DNA from: Arthonia radiata
Lineage: Eukaryota > Ascomycota > Arthoniomycetes > Arthoniales > Arthoniaceae
Assembly: GCA_002989075.1 (NCBI GenBank)
Contig: PSQN01000002.1
Span: 1,132,097-1,196,096, forward strand
Reading direction: 5' to 3'
Length of the DNA stretch: 64,000 nucleotides
The translations under genes and the position numbers were made by a program. Positions within the stretch are counted from its first letter, which is position 1; each line of letters opens with the position of its first letter. The notes beneath the pieces were generated by a model. That model saw nothing but the letters and a program-made list of their open reading frames with translations, made no database searches and was not told where the DNA came from. Positions 23,091 to 34,595 of this stretch are shown piece after piece.

Positions 23091-23527
23091 TCATCCTCCG
23101 GTCATTCCAGCAGTTCCTGTATCATGGTCGACCGTGGAACGCGGAATTCTCGCGAAAGTGATCCTCTTTGGCGTTCTGGTCGTGATCTGTATATGGTATG
23201 GCCTTCACACGATGGCCGCGTTCCAAAAACGAACCACTGTCGTCATTCATCCCAAAACAGTCGCACGTCGCAGAACGGGCCAATTCCGCGTTATCCATAC
23301 CGCTTTTGACCAGATCTCGTAGGTGTCTGAAACCGGCACCCATCGGCGGATTTCGAATTACCGTGTTTGCGGCTCTGCGTGCCGATAGATAGGGACTTTG
23401 GTAGAGGACAGCCATCCCTAGAGCCGGTCTTGACACCTAGTGACTTTCGCTCCCCCTTTTCGGCGCACCAAAATCATGCAATTTTCCAAACTTGCGGCTG
23501 ATCGGCAGACCTTCCGCCCAGAAAACC

Positions 23528-24487
23528 ATGCCACCGCACGTGACAAAAGACGAAGAGATCACAGCCAGCACCCCTACCTCTACGCTTCTCCACGAGTTTC
23601 CTCGTCTTGAGGAAGAGACTTCACGCCACACATCTTACGAGCGACCCCCATCCTGGCGCCGATATGTGGTGCGCGCTGCCGTGTTCCGCATAGGCAAGAA
23701 GTTCAGCGGGAACCCCCTCTCGCCTTGGGTCCCGACACTCGAGATACTCTTGCTAAAGCAGAGCGAGACACCCACTCGCTCGCCCCCTTGGTCTCCGCAT
23801 TATTGGGATCTTCCCGGCGATGCTTTGAGGTTGCCAGTCCCTAAGGACCCCGGGCGGCGAAGCAGCCAGGAGGGAGTCGAGGTCGATGGTAAGAAGCTCC
23901 ACGATTACAAAGCGCCGCTGCGGTCTGAGGGACCGCCGGACAATAATACAGTTGGAGACGGGGTCAAGCGCGCGCTGAAAGAACAGACGGGCCTGGATGA
24001 TGCCAAGGTCATTGGGCCGATTTCTCGAGAACCTACGGGTAAGCGCTCCTTTCCGTCGCGGTGATCTTATACGTAGTGCAGTGGGGTCCTGGTGCTGAAC
24101 AGAACAGGACCGAAAGGGGAACACCTCTGCCTCAATTTCATCGTGATCGTCAACGACAAACAGACTGTCTCCGAGACATCTCTCCACCATATGAAGCATG
24201 ACTGGAAATCATTGTCGGAAGTAGAGGTTGATGGGGACCCCAGCCGGGGCTTCTGGATTGCAGCAGTCAACAGTCGGGAGAAGTACCACACGTATGAACC
24301 GCAAGAGACGCAGCACACCTTTCCGCGTCCTTCTTGGCGGCACAACCTCGCGACGCCGGAGCTGCGGAAGACGCTTGTAGAGCTGTTCGAGTGTGTAGAC
24401 CTTCTTGAAGGCCAAACTGCAAAGGTGAAGGTCGTCAAGGGGACAACGAAGACGGAGTCTGTGCGGCTACCGACGAAGGTCAAGTAG
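23528..24487 (+). CDS. Nudix-like protein with a degenerate Nudix box
   Basis: 296 aa from exons 23528-24038 and 24108-24487. The intron of 69 nt (GTAAGC donor, CTGAAC branch, GAACAG acceptor) is chosen because only this acceptor keeps the frame and joins REPTG to PKGEH. The fold pattern fits a fungal Nudix domain: RYVVRAAVFRIGK and EILLLKQSE as first strands, then WDLPGDAL, the helix VKRALKEQTGL, and EHLCLNFIVIV further on. The canonical box (R-E-x2-E-E-x-G) is altered: Ala and Gln stand where two of the metal-binding Glu are expected. So either an inactive regulator or a decayed enzyme; a hydrolase call would be unsafe. It lies just downstream of the LINE. Start ATG is the first in frame. 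Confidence 0.68.
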
Positions 24488-25210
24488 TGATATGAATTTC
24501 CGGACGTCACGGCCTAGGACATGCGTCGCGCTAGATGCTAGACGCAGTCACTGCCATCGTGGCTGAGGTCTTTACTGGATAATGGAACTCTGATCATTGG
24601 TCGCACGTTGCGTTGATTGGTGGCCTATTCGAATGATGAAAAGCGTAAAGTGATGAAGAGCACAAACCTAGGAACTCGTCTGGCTCCTCACGATCCATAC
24701 AACCTTGCGGGCGCAGGCATGACCCGTCACTTTTTACCCGCTGGGTCCTGGTAAAGGCGTCGATGAAGCTGGCGGGAGCGCTCTTCGCACGCACTGTACT
24801 TCCAGCTTCCGAGCGGTGATGCCATCTCAGCCACCAACTGCCGGACGCAAGGCACTTCTCGCTATGAAATGTGTGCTATCTCAATGGGCTATCGAAACTA
24901 CTTCACCGGCTGGTCGTGCAGTCTCCCAGATGGTATCAGCGCCTGCAAAATAGGCATTCCACACACAAAGGTCAAGACAGCGCCGGTACCAGGCTACCGC
25001 GGGACCACGGATGCGCCTGAAATACTTTCCAGACGACGTTGAATGCATTGGACCATTTCCAAGAACGTGATCAAAGGGTACAGTCAATTTTGACAAACCT
25101 GAGAGTCGAAGCTTTTTGGTCGTTTGGAGCTAGCAAGATATGTGCTGCCACCGTCTGCTGACTAGACCTCAACAGGACTAAGAATTTGGTGTTGCGGTGC
25201 CCAGATGAAA
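24488..25210. other. Intergenic
   Basis: Lies between two convergent genes. No supported coding or RNA gene. Confidence 0.45.
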
Positions 25211-28200
25211 TCAATGGTGAGTAGTGAACGATTCCGCTGCGTTTTTCCTGGAGGATGCAATTTCGAAGTAATGTTTTGCAGACGTTGTGTCGGGATGATC
25301 TCTCCCAAACATGTGGTAGCGAGTAATCCAGATGTGACTGAAGGCCTCTTTTGCCTGTGCTACGTGTCCTTGTTGAAGGTACGTGAACGCGAGCTGATGT
25401 TGCGACGCTAAAGTCTGCGGATGGTTGCCACCCAGGTTTTTAGATCGAAGGTCGTAAACACGCCGAAAGATTGGCATCGCCGTATCCAAATCTCCTTTTT
25501 TTAGATACGCGGAAGCGAGCTGATGTTGTGAACTCAAGGTGTCTTGATGGTCCTCTCCGAGTATGCTGAACCGAGTAGCAAATATATGCCCAAACTCTGA
25601 TATCGCCTTATCTATATCTCCTTTTTTCAGATACGCGGAAGCGAGCTGATGTTGTGACAGTAAAGTGTCTTGATGGCTCTCGCCGAGTAAGCTAGACTGA
25701 GTAGCAAACATATGCTCAAACTCTGATATCGCCTTATCTATATCTCCTTTTTCTAGATACGCGGAAGCGAGCTCATGTTGTGACGCTAAGGTGTCTCGAT
25801 GGGTTTTGCCGAGTATACTAGACCGAATTGTGGAAACATACTCCAAGATCGATATCGCCTTATCTATATCTCCTTTTTCTAGATACGCGGAAGCGAGCTG
25901 ATGTTGTGACGCCAAGGTGTCTTTATCCGTTTCACCTAGCAAATTGCGGCGCTTATTAAAAAGATCTGTGAAGTCGCGTATTGCCTGGTCGGGATGTCCT
26001 TCATTCATCGATGCTGAGGCGAAATTGTGCAAGACAGCCAAATGGGTTGGGCTACATGTTAGACTCTTGGCTTTGAGCCAATCCCAGCTCTTTTGAGACC
26101 ACGACTTCGAGTCTGCCCATCGTCCGTCAACTGACAAGCAAAATCCGAGTCGGTAACAGAGATCACACCACTCCTTCATGTCTGACACTACATTGGATTG
26201 CAGGAGCCGTGTGGCATGTGATACAAACGCTCTCGATTCTTCGATGCTGGAGTCATCCAACCCAGCAGAAATGCTGCTTAATGCTCGGATAGCTTCTTTC
26301 GTCGCTTCTTTCAACTTGCCTTGCTGTTTGAGCTGCTGCCTGGCTGCCAGATGCACAAGTTTATGCATTTCATAGTAATCGATTTCTCCAAGTCGTCGGA
26401 GAAATGCATACGAGCAGAGCGCATCGATTGCCTGATCTGCTTTCTTATGGGAAGCACATCCTGCGACGAGGATCCAATTGGGAAGCTTCTCAGGCTCCAC
26501 AGTCGCGATGAAAGACAAAAGATGTAATGCATCTGGAGTTGTTCTCTCAATGGTGGCAATCGACACAAGCCATGTCGTTATAACGCCTTTGTTGAAGTAT
26601 GAGAAGCTGGTGTCCAAGTGTGAGAAGCTGGTGTCGTCTCTGAACTCGTACCCAAGGAGCTTGACCGCTTCGCTCTCGCTGCGTGTCAGAAGCCTGATGT
26701 ATTCGGGGACGAGTCTGTTGGTCTTCTCGTTAAGGTATGCTGCGGCCTGGGATATAGCTAACGGAAGATGCGTCAGTTCCTTCAGAAGCTCAGGGATTGA
26801 CTTCTTGTCAGTACCAGATAGCTCTCGCACCAAGAGTTTACTGAAGAGCTCGTGCCCTTCTTCGGGAGACATGACTTCCATGTTCTCGAAGCTGTGGGGA
26901 GCAAGGAGATTTGCTGCTTGCGTATGACGGGTGGTGAAAAGAAAGCGACATGCTTCGCTCGCAGGTAGCTGGTTTTCGACGTTTCGGATCGCTCGTTCCG
27001 GATCAGTCAGGAAAAGCTCCTCGGAGACATTGTCTATAACAATCAGCGAATTTCCACAGAGCTCGGAATTGCTCAAGTAATCTTGAACAGCTCGTTTTAT
27101 GTCGCCCCCTTCAGTGTGTAGTGGGATGGAACACTGCTTTGCGATACTCTGATAAGACTGCTCAAACAACTCTGTACTTGCTGCCGAGATCCAGAAAACA
27201 CTGTACTCGGGTTGCTCTTGTAATACGTTGTATGCGAATTGCAAAGCGACTTGTGTCTTACCGATACCGCCCAACCCGACAAGCGCGAAACGCCTGCACC
27301 TATCATTCATAAGTCGTTTCCACAATCGATTAAGTAGCTTTTGACGGCCGGTGAAATTGCTGTTCTTTGGGAAAGGTACGTAAGATTTAGCACGAGCTGA
27401 TCTACTGCTTGGGACTGTGATAGTGTCAGCTTAGACCAGAAACATAATATGCGGACCTACCCTTTGACTAACAAAATGAACCGACAATGATGTCTGAAGG
27501 ATGCAACAGATGGTGTACACAGTCTCTGACGTTGGTGGCCACGCTTTGAGACCCCAGATAGGCCTCGGTGACAGCTTCCATGTCCGGCATCTTCTCGTGT
27601 TCGTCAAGCTTGATGTCCTCCGCACCCCGCACAACACTGAATCGGAAGTAGACTTTCTTCTGCAGAAATTCGCTGCCCAAAGCACCATGCGAGAAGTCAT
27701 CGGCGGTTTTACCACCGTCGAGCATCACCTCCACGGAATACTTTGCAAGCTTGATCTTGCTCTTAGGAACGGGATGGAAGTTCGAATCACCGGTGCCCAC
27801 GCTGAGTATACACCCCAGAGGCCTCCTATTGTTCGTCGGGGTTCTTCTCATCTCCCCAAGCGCAGAATGGATAGGATTGTTCGCTGTCAGCCCTCCATCC
27901 GCCCATCGCTGACGACCGTTTTTGAATTCGACCGGTGGAAAAAAGGTTGGCGCGGCCGCTGTAGCGGCCGCGGCTTCGACAACTGTGCACAAGTAATTGT
28001 CTTCTGTTTCAGCCTCGGTGGAATACGAGCGCAGTAGACACAATTTGTTTGTCTGCACTCGTGTTGCAGTAACTGCACTAACGATTCGTCAGCGCCTCTC
28101 CCGCCTAGTGATGAATGCCTGAAAGCCCTTGACACGCACACTCGACATTAACGTTCGTCTTCGTCACCGTGGTTCCTTCCATGCGATCTCCCTTGTTCCT

Positions 28201-28641
28201 GGTTGAGGAGTTCATCATCGGCAAGACCTAAAGATCGAAGTATTTGCTCAACTGGTCTGCGCACTTGAGCTGTGGAATACTCTGAATGCTCGGTGATCAG
28301 GTGATCATGTGATGCTATGTAGGCATGTGCCGTAGTGATGTACTCCGACGCTGATCCTTTGGAAGGAATACTTGGCTTCCGAGACGTTCGTAGGCTTTTA
28401 TGCAATCATCGATGCTCATGCGAAGTCCTCCCAGCATGATGGCGATCAAACCACCGGTTGAGCTTCCCACAATAAGATCGAAGACCTGCCATGGCTGTTT
28501 GGGGCCCTCTCCTGTGTCCTTTAAAGTTGTGTTCAAACTTCTGAAAATGCGCTTCAAGATGTAAAGGGTCGTTACTCCCTTCACACCGCCGCCATCAAGA
28601 CTTAGTACATTGACATGCGATCGGTGTAGGGTCAGTCCCAT
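25211..28641 (-). CDS. NLR-type protein: patatin-like phospholipase, NB-ARC, TPR repeats; probably interrupted
   Basis: Fungal STAND/NLR receptor of the patatin/NB-ARC/TPR class, a known architecture linked to non-self recognition and cell death. Exons as read: 28641-28344, 28281-28140, 28072-27461, 27414-25211 (introns of 62, 67 and 46 nt). Patatin signatures are LSLDGGGVKGV (oxyanion loop), GSSTGG (nucleophile elbow) and WADGGLTANNP (catalytic Asp). After the third intron come FPKNSNFTGR and the P-loop GLGGIGKT, the SLIVIDN Walker B, RFLFTTR and LPLAISQAAAYL. The C-terminal third is a run of 42-residue kinesin-light-chain-like TPRs (DTLASQHQLASAYLEKGDID). The NB-ARC/TPR part is one clean open frame of about 700 codons, but the patatin part does not run into it without about two breaks, so the gene is likely a recent pseudogene unless splicing differs. 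Confidence 0.78.
25480..26000 (-). repeat. 126-bp tandem repeats coding the TPR units
   Basis: The block ATACGCGGAAGCGAGC recurs at 25505, 25631, 25757 and 25883, exactly 126 bp (42 codons) apart, with neighbouring bases also largely identical; more diverged units flank it. Such homogeneity is typical of NLR repeat domains that undergo unequal exchange. Confidence 0.85.
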
Positions 28642-29890
28642 GGTAATGCTGGCAGTGATGAATGTGGTGGCCCCTGTCTATCCATACATCGCGAAGCATG
28701 AATTTATATATGAGTTTGTATTGAGGTAAGTCTGCGAAAGCTCGCAAGCTAGTGACCCCATCAACGACCATTGACTTACCTAAATGCGCTGAATCCAAGA
28801 ATGGTAAATTTTCCTCGCGGTTTTAACGTCTTTGGGTGGCATATAGCAAAACATCGACAATTTGTTATGATCGTTGAGGCTATGAGAAACTTGGGGTAAC
28901 TTTTAATAAGAGACAAAGTTGCCTCCAACGCAATTCTGAAACGCGTAAGAATTTTACCACATCCATCTCTTCATTCAGCATGATGCACCTCCAAAAGTAC
29001 GTTTCACTTCGCGAGGTGTGCATGGCAAGAAGGGAGAATATCACTCTCGAGCCACAGGAAACACGGTCTTTCATAGATGCACCGAGACATGAAGGTAGAG
29101 TTCTCACGCGTACGACCATCGTGCCGTCGTCAATGTGCTGTTTTTAGCTACCTTCCAGCCTCGCATTGGGGACGTCAATGCTACCTTTTTTGGAATGGGA
29201 AAAAGGCGCCACACGCGTGATTGTGTATCTAGTGTGTATGTCAACACAAATAGCGGCCTTATCAAGTAACAAGAATTGAGTCGAGGAAGAAAAAGGGAGC
29301 AGGCTACTTCACCACATGAATCGGGTGGCGCCAAGCCTTCTGCCAGCCGTCCCATTTTCCATTGGTGTCTCTCGCCACCACCTCCGTCCGCGCATGTATG
29401 TCAACGTGCCAATGAATATTCTTGGTCGGACATGAACATGGTGTTTTCTATGTGACATCTTGCAAGGCTTGCATCGTGCAACGCGTGCAACCTGCAGAAC
29501 GGCACAATGACGTTGGTCGTACCACCGGGTACCTGGCGATCATACCAGGATTGCGTCTGGATCTCACAAGCGTTGCCGGCGAACTTTCATACGCAACTAC
29601 AATAGTCATGTCTACAGAGTATTCAGGGGGGAGATACTCGCTGTCTGAGTACGAAAGATAAGGAGCTCACGATGACTGTTGAGTCGTGGACGCGATCTTC
29701 CCCGCATTGGTGAACAGCAGCCTTGTTGACAGTCTCCATGGGAAATAACATGCCTGCACGCCAACTGCTCCTTCCATCTGCTCCATGACGTGTAGTGGCT
29801 GCTGTGTGTTGTTCGTTAAATAAAGCCAATGGCTTTTTGAGAATGCTTTTTTTCCTCCTTTGCCCTTGTGCACTGATACTTTGAGCCATC
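28642..29890. other. Intergenic between divergent genes
   Basis: Promoter region of the patatin NLR (minus) and of the MRJP-like gene (plus). No supported gene seen in 1.25 kb. Confidence 0.45.
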
Positions 29891-31281
29891 ATGTTGACGA
29901 CAACTCTCTTCGCCGGCCTTCTAGGCCTCACAGCAGCTCAAGAGCTTGCGTCTGACCCGGGCACAGCTGGGTATGTACAAATATTTCACAATCTGATTCA
30001 CAGCCGCAAAAGCATCCGAACAGGGCATTCTTCCCCAACGCAGCTCCCCATACTAACACCACCCACCAGCCCACCGCTCGAAATCGTCCACCTCTACAGC
30101 GACCAATTCCCCACCGGCTTCGCCCTCTCCGCCACCGGCCGCATGTTCACATCTTACCCCGCCTCCCTCTACCTCCCCAACCGCAACAACTACACCCTCG
30201 CCGAACTCACCTCCCAAACCACCGAATCCCCCTACCCCAACCTCGCCATCAACACGCCCCCCACAAACCGCATCAACACCACCACCACACCGCCCACCAC
30301 CGTCGCCTCCACCGACACCCTCATCGCAATCCAAGGCCTCGTAATCGACGCCCGGGACCGCCTCTGGCTCCTCGACGTCGGCCGCGTCGTGGACGACTCC
30401 GGCACCCTCCTGCCCTCCGCCGTCGGCGGGCCCAAACTCGTCTGCATCGACCTCGCCACCGACACCATCGTCAACACCATCACCTTCCCCCCCAACGTCG
30501 CCTACTCAATGTCCTACCTCAACGACCTGCGCATCGACCTGCGTCCAGCCCTCACGGACGCAGGTCAGGGCGTCGCGTACATCACCGACTCCGGCGGCCT
30601 GGGCCTCACCGGCCTCATCACCGTTGACCTCGGCACGGGGGAGTCCTGGCGCCACCTCGATAACGATAAGCGCGTCCAAGGCGCGGAGCAGAACTTCCTG
30701 TCTGTGTGGGGCGAGCCTGTGTACCGCTTTAATAACCCCATGGGCCCCGCGACGTTCGAAACTACCGGCGCCGACGGGCTGGCTTTGAGCGCGGATGGTG
30801 AGACGTTATTCTGGAGCACCACTGGTAGCCGGAATCTGTTCAGCATACCGACGGCGCGGCTGCGCGACCACTCCCTCAACTCGGAGTTGAAGGCGCAGGC
30901 GTCGGTGATGAGTCTCGGGCAGAAAGGCGTGAGCGACGGCATCGACAGCGACAGCAACAACAAGATCTACTGCGGGGATTTCGAGCAGAATGCCATTTCG
31001 GTGTTTGATGCGGAGTTGAGTCAGGTGAGCACGTTTGTAAGGGATCCGCGGATCGGGTGGACGGATGCGATTGTGGTGGGGGGTGATGGGTTTGTGTATT
31101 TTAATGAGAATCAGCTGTGGCGGACTGGTATGTATTGGTCTGGCGCGTGTACAGTTGTGGGTGGGGTGTGCTGACTTGTGCTGCAGGTGGTGCTTTTCCG
31201 TCTGGTGATCGGACGACGAGGCCGTTGCCGCTTTTTAGGGTGCCGGTGTTGGATAATGGGACGAGGGTGGCAATGCAGTAA
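29891..31281 (+). CDS. Secreted yellow/major-royal-jelly-protein-like beta-propeller protein
   Basis: 410 aa from exons 29891-29970, 30070-31127 and 31187-31281. Introns are 99 nt (GTATGT donor, TACTAAC branch, CACCAG acceptor) and 59 nt (GTATGT, CTGAC, TGCAG); both restore frame, and the last exon adds the usual GGAFPSGDRTTRPLPLFRVP end. MLTTTLFAGLLGLTAAQ is a clear signal peptide. Family features: DRLWLLDVGR, NDLRIDLR, AYITDSG, GADGLALSADG and SDGIDSDSNNKIYCGDFEQN, spaced as in six-bladed MRJP/yellow propellers (SMP-30-like fold). Activity in fungi is not established; dopachrome-type chemistry or lactonase activity are possibilities only. The first third uses almost only C- or G-ending codons. 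Confident in family, not in function. Confidence 0.88.
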
Positions 31282-31576
31282 GATGAGGGAGAATGAGGAG
31301 GAAAGAGCTGCTTGACGATGGAGTGGCCGTTGCTCTGAGGTAGTGTTCGTGAGGTGGTTACTGGTACAGCATAGACAGCTAAGCAATAGCTACGACAGCT
31401 CCATAGCTACAAATAAACAATGACGTCTCGTCGGATTAGTCGAAACCGAGACGATGATGCATTAAACTTGCATTGCTTTTCATTATCCATTATCATCCAT
31501 GTACGGGTAGGTCTGGACGTCCGTACCATTCTCGCCACAGTTCCTCTGATCACCATTGCAACACATTCACTCCACA

Positions 31577-32662
31577 ATGTCAAACCACCTCCCCGCCCAA
31601 GTCGGCTTCATAGGCCTGGGCGTGATGGGCTGCCCGATGGTGCAAAACCTGCTCCGCAAGCTCCCCGAAACCTCCACCATCCACGTCTACGACATCATCC
31701 CTGAAGCGTGCCAACGCGTCAAGACTGAAGGCGGCGAGCGCATCCATATCTGTAAGAATGCCGCTGAGGTCGCTGCGTGTGCTGTATGCCATCCACATCG
31801 TCAATGCACCTCACCCACCCACACCTCGATCCACCCACCCCAGCCCCGACCACCTCACGACCACATCCACTAAGCTAAGCAGGACACCCTCCTCTCCATG
31901 CTCCCCGAAGGCCCGCACGTCCAGTCTGCCTACCTCGACCCCCACAGCGGCGTGATCGCCACCCCATTGGATAGCAAACTCCTCATCGACTCCTCGACAA
32001 TCGACACCGCAACATCCCTCTCCGTCGCCTCCGCCATCCACGCTTCCCATCCCGACTGCAAATTCTACGACGCCCCCGTCTCCGGCGGCGTCCTCGGCGC
32101 CGAAAAAGGCACCATGACCTTCATGCTCGGGTGCGCTGCTTCATCGCCTGACCTCCCGAGAATCCAAGCGATACTAGGGTTGATGGGCGGCAACGTCATC
32201 CCCTGCGGCGGCCCCTCCCTCGGCCTAACCGCCAAACTCTGTAACAACTACTGCAGCGGCCTAATCGCGATCGCGACGGCCGAGGCTATGAACATCGGGA
32301 TACGGAGTGGAATGGATCCGCGCGTGCTGTCTGATGTGTTCAAAGTGTCGCTGGCGGGCAGCACGATCAACGAGAAGTGGAATCCGTGCCCTGGAGTCGT
32401 CGAGGACGCGCCAAGTAGTAAAGGTTATAAACCTGGTTTCAGGCTGGAGCTGATGCGGAAGGATTTTAAGTTGGCGGTGGAGACGGCGGGGAGGGTGGGC
32501 GCGAGGCTGGCGCTGGGAGAGACGGGGTTGGGGGTTTATGAGGGGGCGATGGGGGAGGAGCGGTGTCAAGGGTTGGATTCGAGGGTTGTTTATCGGTATT
32601 TGGATGGGGTCGAGGATTGGAAGGAACGGTTGGGGTTGGGGAAGGAGGAGGCGGCGGAATGA
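31577..32662 (+). CDS. 3-hydroxyisobutyrate dehydrogenase
   Basis: NAD-dependent oxidation of 3-hydroxyisobutyrate to methylmalonate semialdehyde, in mitochondrial valine breakdown. Exons 31577-31783 and 31883-32662 (intron 99 nt, GTATGC donor, GCTAAG branch, GCAG acceptor, phase 0) give 328 aa, the normal family size. GFIGLGVMG near residue 10 is the NAD-binding glycine loop; DAPVSGGVLGAEKGT is the substrate-binding motif; KLCNNYCSG holds the catalytic Lys with the following Asn pair; MRKDFKLAVE is the C-terminal signature. No long presequence is seen before the fold starts, so targeting is uncertain. It converges on the next gene with only 86 bp between stop codons. Confidence 0.94.
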
Positions 32663-32748
32663 GTGTGGATTCTGACTGATTGAGGGGCTTGGTGGGCTTG
32701 GCAAGCGATTGTTTTGATTGTTTCTTCTTCAGCAACGTCATGCGTACG

Positions 32749-33569
32749 CTACCTGACCTCCGCAGGCGCCACGTCTGGTCCAGCGGTAAGATCACGTCCC
32801 GCAATCCTCACGTCCTCAGGCTCGCTCGGCTCCTCAACCAGCTGCGGCCTCCGGTCGAATATGCGCATCCACCACGTGGGCGGGTCCATCGGTCGATGTC
32901 CGCCGTACATTGGCGGGTACACATCATTGAAGAAGTACCAGATATGCCCCACGATGATCCCACATATCTCATCTTTCGGTACAATACCATGCATCAGCAG
33001 CGAGAAGCCGATGAGCACCCACGGCAAAAACGGCGCCTTGAACACCACGAGACCCAGGAAACTAAGCCGCGTCTCGGGGTTGCGGCGGCTCCAGATGTAG
33101 ACGAGGACGCTGGAGAGGGCGTGGCCGAGGAAAGGCATTGAGAGAAGGGGCGCGAGACAGAGGAGGATGGACGAGGCGTAGATGAGGAGCCATGTGTAGT
33201 GTGCGGGCGACCGGCCGGAGGACTCTTCGAGCAGGCGGGAGTAGCGCTGCATGAAGAAGACGTGGAGGAGGAGGTCCAGGCTGAGGGGGCCGAAGTAGCA
33301 GAATGTGGTGAGTAGGCGCCATAGCTAGTGATGATGTTAGCACGCTTCCGCGTTCTGTGTTATTTTACTGAGCGTACCTGATTCTTCACAAAGACCGAGC
33401 GAACGCTGTAGAAGAGCGACAATGGGCCGACGATGTGGCACTGAACCAAGATGCTGATGACGACAGTCGCTGTAGTCCAGACGCGCGTGCATACGGGCAT
33501 CTCAAAGAACCATTGCTCGAGTGGGAACTGCTGGCCTAGGCCACCCTCACCGCCGAGCAAGTCTGCCAT
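32749..33569 (-). CDS. Derlin (Der1-like) ER membrane protein
   Basis: Rhomboid-like pseudoprotease of ER-associated degradation that helps move misfolded proteins out of the ER. Exons 33569-33378 and 33324-32749 (intron 53 nt, GTACGC donor, GCTAAC branch, ACTAG acceptor, phase 0); 255 aa. The N-terminus MADLLGGEGGLGQQFPLEQW and the first helix entry PVCTRVWTT are typical, then LWRLLTTFCYFGPLSLDLLLHVFF, the Trp-Ser-Arg-Arg-Asn-Pro version of the Derlin WR motif, and GIIVGHIWYFFNDVYPP near the end of the helices (GxxxG motif). A cytosolic Pro/Glu-rich tail follows. About six hydrophobic segments. It is divergent from the CENP-A gene. Confidence 0.93.
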
Positions 33570-34157
33570 GATGGAACGAGTGAAGTGAGATGTGGCACAG
33601 CGATCGGAATGCTAGAAGCACGAGCGGTTGGAAATGTTGGGTGCGGAAAGAGCGGGACAGAGTGATGAGACCATGGGTCGAGCCGCAAGCCTTGTGAAAC
33701 AATACGATCCGTCTTAATGCGCCATTGAGAATGGGAGTGAGAAGTGCATCTAGGTCAGACGGAAGAGCATCAAAGGACAAGTTGCAAATTCGCTTACTTA
33801 GGGTTAGCTATCGATAAGATCGAAGCAAGGGCCATTCAGTGCGGCATCTTCCGGGCGGAGCTTGACGCGCTTGTCAACACCCAGCGCGACTTCGGACTCG
33901 AAGACCAGCCACGCGATTGCTCCTGCCATTGCTTCAGCATGCGGTACTGCAACTTTCTATACACACTTGGACGCGCTTCTTGACTTTACGCTTTCTCACG
34001 CCCATCTCAAATCCATTGTTTGGCAATCTCTTCCCACTCACACCTCCATCGCGACCCTCACACCAGCTTCACCACCCCAGTCGCGCCTTTTGTACCAGCA
34101 CACCCACTCATAACCATCGCATATTCTACCACATAGCAGGCGCGTTTTGCGCACACC
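33570..34157. promoter_or_regulatory. Divergent promoter region of Derlin and CENP-A genes
   Basis: 588 bp between the two start codons; no gene. The last 100 bases before the CENP-A ATG are pyrimidine-rich, typical of a fungal leader. No specific operator is recognised. Confidence 0.4.
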
Positions 34158-34595
34158 ATGCCTCCAAAGAAAGCCGGCGCGCGCCGCACCTCCGGCCACG
34201 GCACCGCAAAGCGCACATCCACCACCCCGCGAAAAAAGGCCGCCGCAAAACGGGCATCAACAGGCAGCACCACAACGCCCAAGAAACGGCGATACAGGCC
34301 CGGCACAAAAGCGCTGAAGGAAATTCGCCAATATCAACGGACCACAGACCTCTTGATCTCGAAGCTCCCGTTTTCGCGACTCGTGAGGGAGATTGCGCTG
34401 AACAGCGTTCCGGAAAGTCATACGATAAGATGGCAGAGCCACGCGATTATGGCGCTGCAGGAGGCTGTGGAGGCGTTTCTGGTGCATCTGTTTGAGGATA
34501 CGAATTTGTGCGCGATTCATGCGAAGAGGGTTACGATTATGCAGAAGGATATTCAGTTGGCGCGACGGATTAGGGGGGCGTGGGGTGGAAGTTAG
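34158..34595 (+). CDS. cenH3: Centromeric histone H3 variant (CENP-A / Cse4 type)
   Basis: Replaces H3 in centromeric nucleosomes and founds the kinetochore. 145 aa in one exon. The N-tail ([15 protein letters not shown]...) is basic and unlike canonical H3; the core starts at [16 protein letters not shown] and continues [15 protein letters not shown]. Loop 1 ([13 protein letters not shown]) is longer than in H3, the main mark of CENP-A. Helix 2 and the end, [22 protein letters not shown] then [19 protein letters not shown], match fungal CenH3 rather than the [16 protein letters not shown] of H3. Single-copy by expectation, so a good anchor for species placement. No intron seen. Converges on the phosphoglycerate dehydrogenase gene. 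Confidence 0.95.
   Translation: MPPKKAGARRTSGHGTAKRTSTTPRKKAAAKRASTGSTTTPKKRRYRPGTKALKEIRQYQRTTDLLISKLPFSRLVREIALNSVPESHTIRWQSHAIMALQEAVEAFLVHLFEDTNLCAIHAKRVTIMQKDIQLARRIRGAWGGS

Larger units (their letters stand above)
17403..23322 (+). pseudogene. Host open reading frame split by the LINE insertion (short membrane-anchored protein)
   Basis: Removing the LINE and one target-site copy joins ATG at 17403 through 17443 to 23091-23322 in one frame of 90 codons plus stop. The protein begins MDLGSNHLFTTPLGHPPVIP, has one hydrophobic segment (about residues 36-55, ILAKVILFGVLVVICIWYG) flanked by positive charge, and a basic tail; it looks like a signal-anchor protein or the first exon of one. The insertion lies after codon 13, well before the membrane segment. 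No homologue is recognised. A minus-strand frame also crosses 23122-23436, so the call rests on the continuous + frame and the membrane segment and remains moderate. Confidence 0.45.

Noticed and set aside
23122-23436. A 104-aa minus-strand frame beside the LINE
   Set aside because: The + frame crossing the insertion site has a membrane segment and continuity across the element; the minus frame shows neither.
25480-26000. Regularly spaced repeats resembling a CRISPR-like array
   Set aside because: The 126-bp period equals 42 codons and the units code for TPRs; the host is a fungus.
30053-30495. Minus-strand Gly/Val-rich frames
   Set aside because: Antisense shadow of the MRJP-like gene, whose codons end almost always in C in this stretch.
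33917-34495. A 192-aa + frame overlapping the CENP-A start
   Set aside because: Overlaps the clear histone frame and shows no family motif.
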